Below, one piece after another: positions 34,972-44,680 of a stretch of 64,000 nucleotides of DNA (its first letter is position 1; every line of letters begins with the position of its first letter). The notes under the pieces were generated by a model, which was not told the origin of the DNA, did no database searches, and was given only the letters and a program-made list of their open reading frames with translations. Position numbers and translations under genes: made by a program. Source of the stretch: Aurifilum marmelostoma. Its lineage: Eukaryota; Ascomycota; Sordariomycetes; Diaporthales; Cryphonectriaceae. Where the stretch lies: NCBI GenBank assembly GCA_027559495.1, contig JAMXSV010000003.1, positions 1,364,001-1,428,000 on the forward strand, in the 5' to 3' direction.

Positions 34972-36480
34972 ATGCAGGTGTTTTCAAGACTGAGCCTCGG
35001 CCTTGGTGCCTCGGCCTCTTTTATTTCTCTTGTCGCCGCTGGGCCCTGCGATCTGTACTCGTCGGGCGGCACACCCTGCGTGGCTGCGCACAGTACCACT
35101 CGCGCTCTGTACAGCGCCTACTCGGGCGAGCTGTACGAGATCTCAAGAGGCTCGGATGGTGACACAACCACCATCTCGCCGGTGTCGGCTGGCGGTGTGG
35201 CCAATGCCGCCGCCCAGGACTCGTTCTGCGCAAACACGACTTGTCTCATCACCGTCATCTACGACCAGAGCGGCCGCGGCAACCACCTCACCCAGGCCCC
35301 TCCAGGCGGTTTCGACGGCCCAGATGTCAACGGCTACGACAACCTGGCCAGTGCCATCGGCGCTCCAGTCACGCTGAATGGTGCCAAGGCGTACGGCGTC
35401 TTCATCTCGCCCGGCACGGGCTACCGCATCGACTCCACAAGTGGCGTAGCCACCGGTGACGCGGCCGAGGGCATGTACGCCGTCCTCGACGGAACCCACT
35501 ACAACGGCGCCTGCTGCTTTGATTATGGCAACGCCGAGACGAGCAACACCGACACAGGCAGCGGCCATATGGAGGCCATCTACTACGGCGACTGCACCGT
35601 CTGGGGCTATGGTGCCGGCGACGGGCCCTGGATCATGGCAGACCTTGAGAACAACCTGTTCTCTGGTGTCAACACCGGCTACAACGCTGCCGACCCCTCC
35701 ATCGACTACCGCTTTGTCACTGCTGTTGTCAAGGGCGAGTCCAACCAGTGGGCCATCCGTGGCGGTAACGCTGCCTCCGGCTCGCTCTCGACCTACTACA
35801 GCGGGGTACGACCCTCGGGTTACAACCCAATGTACAAGGAGGGCAGTCTGATTCTGGGAATCGGAGGAGATAACTCGAACGGGGCCCAGGGAACGTTCTA
35901 TGAGGGCGTCGTGACCTCTGGCTACCCCTCGGACACGACCGAGAGCTCCGTGCAGGCCAACATCGTGGCAGCCAAATACGCCACCACCTCCCTCACCAGC
36001 GGCCCCGCACTGACCGTCGGCGAGTCCATCTCCCTCCGCGTGACCACGCCCGGCTACGACACGCGCTACATTGCCCACACCGACGACACGGTCAACACCC
36101 AGGTCGTCACCTCGTCCAGCAGCACCACCCTCAAGGAGCAGGCCAGCTGGACGGTGCAGACGGGCCTGGGCAACAGCGCCTGCTTCTCCTTCGAGTCCGT
36201 CGACACCCCCGGCAGCTACATCCGCCACTACGACTTCGCCCTCCTCGTGAACGCCAACGACGGCACCAAGCAGTTCTACGAGGACGCCACCTTCTGCCCC
36301 CTGGCTGCCCTGAACGGCGAGGGCAACTCGATCCGGTCCTGGAGCTACCCGACCCGCTGGTTCCGCCACTACGAGAACGTGCTCTACATTGCCAGCAACG
36401 GCGGCGTGGACACCTTTGATGCCACTGCCTCGTTCAATGACGATGTGAGCTTTGTGATCAGCTCTGGATTTGCTTCTTGA
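34972..36480 (+). CDS. abfB: Alpha-L-arabinofuranosidase B, GH54 with CBM42
   Basis: A single exon of 502 residues, matching the usual size of about 500. The ATG at 34,972 begins a signal peptide (MQVFSRLSLGLGASASFISL, then VAA) before the mature start GPCDLYSSGGTPCVAAHSTT, which is the family signature. The catalytic domain shows ITVIYDQSGRGNHLTQAPPG, CCFDYGNAET, GPWIMADLENNLFSG and LILGIGGDNSNGAQGTFYEG. By analogy with the studied Aspergillus enzyme, the nucleophile should be Glu 226 (in DLEN) and the acid/base Asp 300 (in GGDNS); this mapping is by position and motif, not alignment. The C-terminal CBM42 starts near residue 345 and carries the repeated SIRS/YIRHYDF-type segments. The enzyme is secreted and removes arabinose side chains from arabinoxylan and pectin. 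The gene stands alone, about 6 kb from RIP heterochromatin, yet is intact. Confidence 0.96.
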   Translation: MQVFSRLSLGLGASASFISLVAAGPCDLYSSGGTPCVAAHSTTRALYSAYSGELYEISRGSDGDTTTISPVSAGGVANAAAQDSFCANTTCLITVIYDQSGRGNHLTQAPPGGFDGPDVNGYDNLASAIGAPVTLNGAKAYGVFISPGTGYRIDSTSGVATGDAAEGMYAVLDGTHYNGACCFDYGNAETSNTDTGSGHMEAIYYGDCTVWGYGAGDGPWIMADLENNLFSGVNTGYNAADPSIDYRFVTAVVKGESNQWAIRGGNAASGSLSTYYSGVRPSGYNPMYKEGSLILGIGGDNSNGAQGTFYEGVVTSGYPSDTTESSVQANIVAAKYATTSLTSGPALTVGESISLRVTTPGYDTRYIAHTDDTVNTQVVTSSSSTTLKEQASWTVQTGLGNSACFSFESVDTPGSYIRHYDFALLVNANDGTKQFYEDATFCPLAALNGEGNSIRSWSYPTRWFRHYENVLYIASNGGVDTFDATASFNDDVSFVISSGFAS

Positions 36481-37954
36481 GAGCCTCCTTCGCTTCTTAC
36501 GGGTGCGGTGTGCGATGATGTCCGCCATGGTATATTCGTTTCACTTGTATAAAATATGGGGTAGTAGGCTTTTATAGTGGCTTGAATATAAGTCTATTAA
36601 GACCGAGTTTCGTTAAAAGTGTTATACCTGACACAAGCATGATTGTCAACGAGCAGATAACATGACAGCCATGTGGTTTGGCCGAGGTTTCGTCATATTA
36701 ATACTCCAGTGGGTGAAGATTGAATGCTACTGAATAGCTTCTTGTGGACTGGATGTTAATGGCCAGTAATTAACCAGTGAACGATAATAATCGAGAAGCC
36801 GTCGTTACTTAACGCCATTTTAAAACTAGGTCTCGAAAAAAGGTATACACTACTTAAGTACTTATTTGTGAGACTAATTTATCACTTGATTACTGACCTA
36901 GATAATAGTCCTAACCTCATCCGTGTGGTTGGAACATATAATTATGGCCAGCCATCGAGGATAGAACATTATGAGGTTACGTCGCATATGCAAATCTAAA
37001 GGCAGAACTACTAAACACTTGAATCACTGCATCTTTTTCTGAAGCGATCGCATGTTCACATACAATGAAAAGACAGCCGAGGCGCAGACAACAATGTCCG
37101 GAGCCTGCCATGTTTCTACTGTGATCACTCCTGGACTTTGGCCGGAAGACACCATAACTGCTACGTTTCTGAAATAAATTGACGATTCAAACTTGATCAT
37201 TCTGTTCAAAGAATTCGCACAGGTATCCAGTCTAATCATAAGTGTGGGTCACGTACATCACAAAGACAAGTACTCCTCGTAGCCCCTCCGCTCGAATTAA
37301 ACACAATTGGGCTTTGAACTGATCGGGTCAGATCGCCAATGATCCATATTCACTGTATACTTTTACAGCGTAATTCGTCGTGTCAACTTATTGCGCTGCG
37401 TGCATGATGAACAGGATGGTGGAGTCGGCAGTGTTTCCGAGACATCTTGGTAGTGGATTATACGATACTGATCTGGTTCTTGTTGCAGCCAATGATAACC
37501 CTAGCCAGGAATACTTAAGGAACAAGGTTCGGGCGCCGGCGGCGGCTGTCCATCACCTACTTATCATCCTCCTTGCCACCTTGCTTACAAGATAACTGCT
37601 ACATGCGTGGTGATACAGACAGTCTCTCAGCTCACCCATAACGCCCGTGCCAGAGCCGCTTGTCCTCTCAATACAGCTGCTGCGGCTGCTGCTGCCCGGC
37701 GACAGATGATATTGATCATTGGTGGCGATACCTTGCCACGAGACCATTGACAACCATCTATTCGTGACGCCAGACGCGACTTGCCTACAGCCTCGCGTCC
37801 AGAACTCTAGACCACCCGCAAGTCCAAATCCTCCCGGAAGTGGCAGTTTCGCATTCATCCTACCTCGGACCGCCCCTGCACATCTTTCCGTTCCATTTCT
37901 CCGCTCAACGCCACCTTGTGCGCGTGTGGTCCAGGCACCCACCCTGGGGCAACT
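36481..37954. other. Intergenic region
   Basis: AT-rich spacer of 1.5 kb between two plus-strand genes. No coding structure recognised. A GC-richer, CTG-containing stretch at 37,660-37,900 is probably the kinase promoter and leader. Confidence 0.5.
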
Positions 37955-39452
37955 ATGGACTCAAGTTCCGAAGATAGCCCGTGGAAGTATCTGCCCTTTG
38001 AGCTGGGGGAATGCGAAGACCTCGAAAATTATGAGCCGGGAGGCTTCCACCCGGTCCATCTTGGTGATGTGTATGATGATCGCTACCGCGTCACGCAGAA
38101 GCTCTGGTATGGCGGATTCTCCACTGTCTGGCTTGCTCGAGAAACCTTGATGGGCCGATGGGTCGCGTTGAAGATGGTCGCCGCCAGAGAATCGCCGACG
38201 TACGCTGAGCGTTCTGTAATCGCGACTCATCCCAGCATCGCCGGGTGCCGTCTTTTCGCGACAGTCGACCGGCAATTTTGGATCAGTGGTCCAAACGGCC
38301 GACATCTTTGTCTCGTGTTTCCAGTCTTGGGCCCTGACCTATCTAGACTTTCTAAAGGAATCTACTCGAGGTTGAAACCATCGTTTGCCAGGGAGATATC
38401 TTCTCAGGCTGCCCGAGCTCTGGTACAGCTCCATTCGCACGGGCTATGCCACGGAGGTAAGTTTTGAAGCCATCAAACCCCAGGCTGAACACACATATAG
38501 AGACTAGGGGCTAATTTAGTGAGAAGACTTCACTGCGAGCAACATGGCGTTGCGCCTCGCTGACGAGTTTGACTCGTACGAGGAGAGGGATTTGTTTGAA
38601 CTCGTCGGACGTCCTCAAACCGCGCCCCTCCGAACCTACTCTGGGGATCCACCGGGACCTCACGCGCCGGAATACATCGTGGTCCCATTGGACTTTTGCT
38701 CCTCAGACACGAACATACTCAGCAGCGACATTTGCATCATCGACTTTGATCAGTCCTTTACGATCACTGGCCCGCCACCACAGCGGCCCGGCATACCAGC
38801 CAAGTACCTGGCGCCGGAGGTCGCGGTCGGACAGACCGCCAGCACGGCATCAGACATTTGGGCCCTAGGCTGCGCCATCTTTCGAATCCGGTCGGGCGAC
38901 GACCTCTTCTTCGACTACGATACCGACAGCCCGGCTGACGCGCTCAGGCAGATTGTCAAGACATTGGGCGAGCTGCCTGAGGAGTGGAGGCAGACCAAGT
39001 TCGACGAGGAGGGCCTGCCCATTGTAGGCGACGGAGGTGAAGGAGGTGAGCCGTTCTGGAGTTTGGAAGAGACCCAGCTGCTGGACGACCGGGTCCGGCG
39101 CATCGTGGATGAGCCACCTAGTTCATTCATAAACAATTTAGGTGAGGCTGTCAAGCCTACGACGGATGAGGAGGAGTCAGAGGCTGCGATGGTTGACGAT
39201 GACGCCGCACTCAAAGAACCCTATCCGGCCGCGTTGAGCTCAATGATGTGGAAACCGACTGCGATTAGTGTTGCCGGGACCTATTGCACGGCGTACTCGG
39301 ACGAGCTAGACAGCATGCTTGAGGCGTTTCCGAGGATATCAGGCTCAGAGGCGTCATTATTGCTCGACCTCTTATCTAAAGTCTTCACGTACGATCCTGC
39401 GGCGCGCCTCAAAGCCGAAGAGTTGGTGACCCACCCTTGGTTCTCCATCTAG
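37955..39452 (+). CDS. SRPK-like serine/threonine protein kinase with DFD motif
   Basis: Exons 37955-38456 and 38527-39452 (70-nt intron, GTAAGT donor) close to 475 residues. The start MDSSSEDSPWKYLPFELGEC is followed by GGFHPVHLGDVYDDRYRVTQ, typical of fungal SRPK-type kinases. Visible kinase motifs are the glycine loop LWYGGFSTVWLA, the lysine VALKMV (Lys 73), the catalytic loop HGDFTASNMAL, and IIDFDQSFTITG where DFG is expected. The activation end is AKYLAPEV, then SDIWALGCAIF. The C-lobe ends with the usual LLSKVFTYDPAARLKAEEL and HPWFSI. An acidic insert between about residues 320 and 390 contains EDEEESEAAMVDDDA-like sequence. DFG to DFD is unusual for an active kinase, though HGD in place of HRD is common in this group. 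The role is unknown; SRPKs phosphorylate SR-repeat proteins, but fungal expansions often have unknown targets. Confidence 0.85.
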
Positions 39453-39639
39453 CTACCGCCTCCTGGGAAGGATGAGCTCTATCTTGGAGGGGTTCGTCAA
39501 TCACTCCACAGAAGCCACAATAGCCGTACGGACACTCGATGGCTGGATCGTCTACAATATCTGGCTTTATAATAACTTAGCCACGATCTATTCAGCTCAC
39601 GGACTGACCGTCCTCTCAACACAAAGAAGTATAGGCTCC

Positions 39640-40266
39640 GTAACGTTATTGAACTATGCATCTTCAGCCCACATCTGCTCTACAGTAATTAAGCTTCTTT
39701 TAATGAGAATTAATGCTATAAACAGCGCCGAAGAGAGCAATATCCTCATTTTCTGCTCGGCATCCGACGGCATCAGGAAAAGATATTCCATGTCGGTGCG
39801 GCAGACGCCTATGGATGGAGCCAGAAGACGACCGAAGATCAGCAGGATATCGACTGCTTTCTGCCAGACAATCAGGTCGCTGACGATTTCCATCCGCGCA
39901 TGATTCATACCGAGGAGCCCAAGTATCGCGATGGGCTCATCCGTGGCAACGGCATTGGCTGCTGGGCTGGCTTCGCTTGTACTCTACTTGATGAATCTCG
40001 TAAAGGTGTACCACAGCGCAGACGCCAGGAACGTGAGCAAATTTTCTAGGTACGGGGATGTTCTGCGAAAGCGGCATAGCATGAAGACGGCTTTTGAGAA
40101 CATGATTACGGTTGAGAATTACAAGGATAGGGAATTGCATCCGGTTTGGGATCTGATTGGGTCGAGGGCAAAAGACATGTTGAACAATACCAAGGATACA
40201 GGATCCAGGAGGGATCTGCTGGATGAACTGTGTAGGAAGCTTGCCACACAAGATCTAGGAATATGA
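39640..40266 (+). pseudogene. Broken C-terminal part of a subtilisin-like (S8) peptidase
   Basis: Three frames join into a family-like sequence: AINSAEESNILIFCSASDG (to about 39,770), then KIFHVGAADAYGWSQKT and PDNQVADDFHPRMIHTEEP (39,780-39,930), then GSSVATALAAGLASLVLY (from 39,934). The last holds the serine box G-[ST]-S-x-A-T of subtilases. After it comes a helical tail ending DELCRKLATQDLGI with a TGA at 40,264-40,266. One base seems missing near 39,770 and one extra G lies at 39,933-39,935. The histidine and aspartate boxes are not found upstream, where the kinase ends. So this is a truncated, frameshifted relic. Such S8 domains often occur in fungal NLR-like and cell-death proteins. 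Confidence 0.55.
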
Positions 40267-41353
40267 TGCGGGAAATGCTGGACGAAGAGTGGGAGCGGGG
40301 CGCAGGCGCAGTGACTGAACGCAAACCTGCTTGTGCTATAAATATATTTGGACTCTTGCTGAAGCACAGATGCAGTCGTCATGATACGTGGACGAATCCG
40401 CCGCTGTTGAGCTAGGATATGTAGCAGGAACAATGGCAGCTGGTAGAGCGGGAAGCTGATCTAGGGATGGCCATGCCATGGATATCGATTCGTATTGACG
40501 ACTGAGGAATGTAGGGCGCCACGTTGTACCGGGCAGCCTATAGACGGTCAGGATTGATGTCCTGCTTGCTCGAGCGAGGGCCGAAATCACATGAATGCCA
40601 GCCGCCGATCGTATTCTTAAACACTGAAAGAGGAAGTGAAGATGTAATTGCGATGACAGAATCGCTACTTGATTAGCAGTGAGATTGGATAAAGATGTCA
40701 TAGATCCAGCTTCTTCAATTCGCACATCATATGCATCAGCTAAGCAATTTCACGAAAGTCAGGATTGAATAATCGAGGGACGGGAAGAACGATATTGCCT
40801 TTGGTGCTGGACACAAGAGACGGCGATTGAAGAACGCCTGTCATCGGAATTGAGCAAAGCTTACATTTATGTTGCTTTCCCAATCTAGACTTCGCACAAA
40901 CGATGCGGGCTTCTCGAGAATTATTATCAGGGGGAGGCGCCTCGCCTACATGCTACAGCATATTTGGTCGAGGTATGGATCTTTACTGCTGACATGTTGT
41001 TATCAGAGCTGGTCTGCATGACTGCTGGAGCTATTGTGTTGTGTTCTCCAAGGTACAGTAGGCATTTCCGAAAATGCGTATATTCGTCATTTCGATGAGT
41101 CCGCTAATTATTTGCATATCACGCCTCCCCCCAGTCCTGTAAGAGATAATTGGCGCTCGAGGGTTCCTCCCGGGGCTCGACCGCGCTCCTGCAGGATTCA
41201 TATGTGGAGTGTCTGCCCTCAGGGTTTTGTTGCAGGACCCCAAAGATTTCACCTATAACAAGCAGATGAACCAGCCTGTGCAATCCATCGCGTGATCAAG
41301 TACTTTCCTCAAGCAGAACTCAACGACGATAGATTCCAAGGGATACTTAAGAC
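40267..41353. other. Intergenic region
   Basis: About 1.1 kb with no recognised gene. It contains the probable promoter of the hydrolase gene. Confidence 0.5.
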
Positions 41354-41713
41354 ATGGCTCCCCCGACCGAGACAACAACTAGGCACCACACTCTCCCGGA
41401 CGGCCGCACCCTGGCCTACGGCATTTACGGCGACGACAGCTCAGACGCGCCGACCGTCCTGTACTTCCACGGCTTTCCCGGCTCACACTTCGAGTGCGAG
41501 CCGTTCTCTGCGCCCGCCCGGGCCCGCGGCCTGCGTGTTGTGGCGCCGACGCGGCCAGGCTACTCCGGGTCCACGCACGACCCGAACCGCACACTCGTGT
41601 CTTTCGCCGCCGATGTCCTCTCCCTGGCCGAGCACCTCCACATTCGGCGCTTCGCCGTCCTGGGTTTGAGTGGAGGTGCGCCGTTCGCCCTTGCCTGCAT
41701 CGCAGCAAAAAAG

Positions 41714-41746
<33 letters not shown>

Positions 41747-42697
41747 GGTGGCTCGGACGGCGCCGCCGCAGGTGAAGGACCAGACTCGTCTTACATCATC
41801 CCTCGGGACCGGCTTGCCGGCGTCGGCATCTTGAGCGGCCTGTTCCCTCTCTCTTATGGCACGAGTGGCATGATGATGACGAATCGTTTCCTTCTGGGCT
41901 TTGCGGGTCCATACCTGCCGGCGTGGATGATGGCCAAGGCGTTCGACCTGTCGCTGCACAGGGCGGTCAGGACCAAGAGCATCAAGGAGCTTGAGGACAT
42001 GACGGTCAAGATGTACCAGGACAGACCTGATAGAGACCGTGTCGTGATTGAGGGGGATGAGGCAGGTGTGCGCACGGCGATGATCAGTAGTCTGCGTGGC
42101 GCAATGGCGACGTCGGACGGGTCGATGGGGGCGGCGAGGGTGAGTCGACCTTAAACGAGACAGACTTGTCTCTTTCCTCCTCCTCCTCCTTTTTTTTTTT
42201 TTTAATTGTCTTCTTTTTCTCTTTACCTACCTTGCTATTTTTCCTTCATTTTTTCTTGTCTTTTCCTTTGTTTATGTGTCCTTGCGAAGGGCAAAGACTG
42301 GGATAGGAGGATGATTAGCGAGACTGGAACTTTCTCAGTCTTCCTCAATCACCTCCTTGACGAGGAAAGTAGCACTGTGTGTGTAATGAGAAAATTCAAT
42401 CTCGCTGACTCTCTTAATCCTCGAAACTAGGACGCGGCACTGTACGGACGCGAATGGGGCTTCAAGCTGGAGGAATTGCAGATAGGAAGGAAAGAGGAAG
42501 AGGGCCAGGGAAAGACGCCCGTTGTGATATGGCATGGTGCAAAAGATGTTAATGTCCCCGTGTCGATGGTAAAGAAGGTGGCCGAGGCCGTGCCTGCGAT
42601 AGACTTGAGGGTGGACGAAGACGAGGCGCATCTCAGTATGATCGTCCACAAGATGGATGACGTTCTTGGGACCATGGCCCAGATCTTGGAAAGCTGA
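41354..42697 (+). CDS. Alpha/beta-hydrolase with polyglutamine insert
   Basis: Exons 41354-42139 and 42431-42697 close in frame to 350 residues. The fold is clear: YFHGFPGSHFE (oxyanion loop), RPGYSGS, and the nucleophile elbow GLSGGAP. Exon 2 supplies HGAKDVNVP (acid) and DEAHLSM (histidine), so both exons are needed for the catalytic triad. Right after the elbow helix an AAKKK(Q)9PGG insert is coded by nine CAG units (41717-41743), lengthening the cap region. No signal peptide, so probably cytosolic. Substrates of this broad family (esters, epoxides, lactones) cannot be told. The intron, 291 nt, is long for this region, T-rich and ends CGAAACTAG. If retained, the protein would stop at residue 266 without acid and histidine. 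It is the last intact gene before the AT-rich block, ending about 150 nt from its edge. Confidence 0.87.
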
Positions 42698-42959
42698 GCT
42701 AGGAAATGTTCTTCCATGATTCACCCTAGAGATCAGAAATTTTTCGAATGGAGGCATATTATTTGCTCTTGTTGTAGTTAATTATTCATTTCTTAAACCC
42801 TGGGTTTTGAAGCGAGCCTCCGACAAGTCAGGTTGTTGATAAATAAGGCACGATCTTTACGATCATCACGATCGTCGCCCTCTCCAAATAACAAGGGCAT
42901 TAGAAGGCGTTTAATGCATATAAACCAAGAGATTTATTCCTTAACTAATTAAAGCCTTT

Positions 42960-44550
42960 TTATAATTATTTAAAGATAAATAAATCTCCTCTTTAATCTC
43001 TAAATAGCCTAGATAAATAGAATTAAGCTTTATAATTACTCTTTTATAATATATTATTAATATAATTATAATTTTTAGCTTTAGCAATTTAGAATCTATT
43101 TATATTATATTTTCTATTACCTATTTAAGCTTAGCGCTTAATATATCTTTTTTATATTTATAAATACTAAAATTCCTTTTTATTATTCTTATTATTAAGG
43201 CTATACTTTATATTTTTTATATTTAATTAATAAAAAGCTATTAATACTAAAAATATATATTTAAAATGCAAATATAGTATATTTATAAATTTAGAAGCTT
43301 TAGTTTAATAGCTTTCTAAAGAAAGCTAAATATAGCTAAAGGAAATAGCTTAGCTAAATATATTAACTACTTATAAAAAACCTTCTTATTTATTAATTAC
43401 TATATCTAATATTAAGAATAGAAAAAAGAGCTTCTTAGCCTTAAAGTAATTTAGCAAGGAAGATTATCTCTATTAAAGCAATTAGCTTTTATAAGAGCTT
43501 ATTATAAAGAAGCTTTTTCTTAAATATTGCAAATTTAATTTACTTAAACTCTTTTTTTAAAGATTAAAAAAAAAGCTATTTAACTAATACTAATAAAATC
43601 TTAATAGCAATTTTAATTAATCTTAATAATCTTTTAAATAAAAATATTAAATTAGCTATTATTAATTTAATAATTTAGTAGTTTTATTTAAAAAAGGCTA
43701 AAGCTTTTATTGCTTATATTTCTAATTTAATTACTAAATAGCTTATTTTAAGAGATTAAGCTATAAGTATTAAATCTATTTAATATTAAAAGCTTTTTAT
43801 AAAGCTTTAAACTATTTAAAGCAAATCTTATAAAATCCTAAATAAATATATAAATGCTTTTAATTTTATTAAAAAGAGGCTAATCTTCTTTAGCTATTAA
43901 GTAGAAAATATAAAGTATTAAGTTAACTTTATTTAAAGCATTTAAACTAAATATTTTTAGTAAATTATATATATTAAGCAATTTATATACTTAAGCTTTT
44001 AAAGCTAATTTACCCTTAGGGCTATTTAAGCTAATTATATTAATAAGATAAAAAACTTAAAGATCCTTAAAAGTATAAACTTTATAAAGCAATAAAAGAA
44101 GAAAAAGAGTAAGAAAAAGAATAATAGAATATACTCTTATTATAATTACTTAGCTAATAACTATTAATCTATTTATCCTAAAAAAGGCAGAAAAAGGATA
44201 AATAGAGATATAAAAAGAAAAATAGAGAAAAAGAATAGTAAAAAAGATAAAAATATAAGCACTTAAAAAGCAAATCTTATATTTAAATAATAAGCTATTA
44301 AAGAAAAAGATTATTAGTATGCCTTTCTCTTCTTTTAAGCTATATTTAATATTTATTACAAATCTAGCTAATTAAAAAGCTTAAATTAGGCTATCTTAAG
44401 CTCTAAATATATTAAATCTCTTAAGAATTTTAATATATAAAAACTATTATTACTAATTATATACTATTACTATATTCTCTTCTCTACTTAATATTAATAT
44501 TTCTATTAATAACTTTATTAATAAGAGATTTATAGCAATATAAGTGCTAT
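42960..44550 (+). mobile_element. Decayed retroelement fragment (gag-like)
   Basis: Heavily mutated sequence in which a lysine-rich stretch near 44,095-44,230 is followed by a YSYYNYLANNYQSIYPKKG-like string. Once C-to-T changes are discounted it looks like a CCHC zinc knuckle of a retroelement gag. No LTR is recognised. It ends where the tandem copy 1 begins at 44,551. Weak assignment. Confidence 0.4.
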
Positions 44551-44680
44551 TGTTACAGGCTAAGGCTGTATATGGGGCTTCGGCAGCGACCGAAGCCAGG
44601 AACGCCACACAACGCGCTATACAATACGCACGCTATGCTATATCTACAGAGCAGCTCTTTAGCTGCTTACAAGTAGAAAA
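44551..44680. repeat. RIP-spared GC island with 8-bp hairpin (copy 1)
   Basis: Starts TGTTACAGGCTAAGGC. It contains GGCTTCGG-CAGCGA-CCGAAGCC, a perfect 8-bp inverted repeat with a 6-nt loop. CA dinucleotides, elsewhere nearly absent, are frequent. The same block is at 49,464-49,590. Confidence 0.85.

Noticed and set aside
35143..36528. 461-codon antisense frame over abfB
   Set aside because: Shadow of a well-supported GH54 gene; Val/Gly/Ala-rich with no motif.
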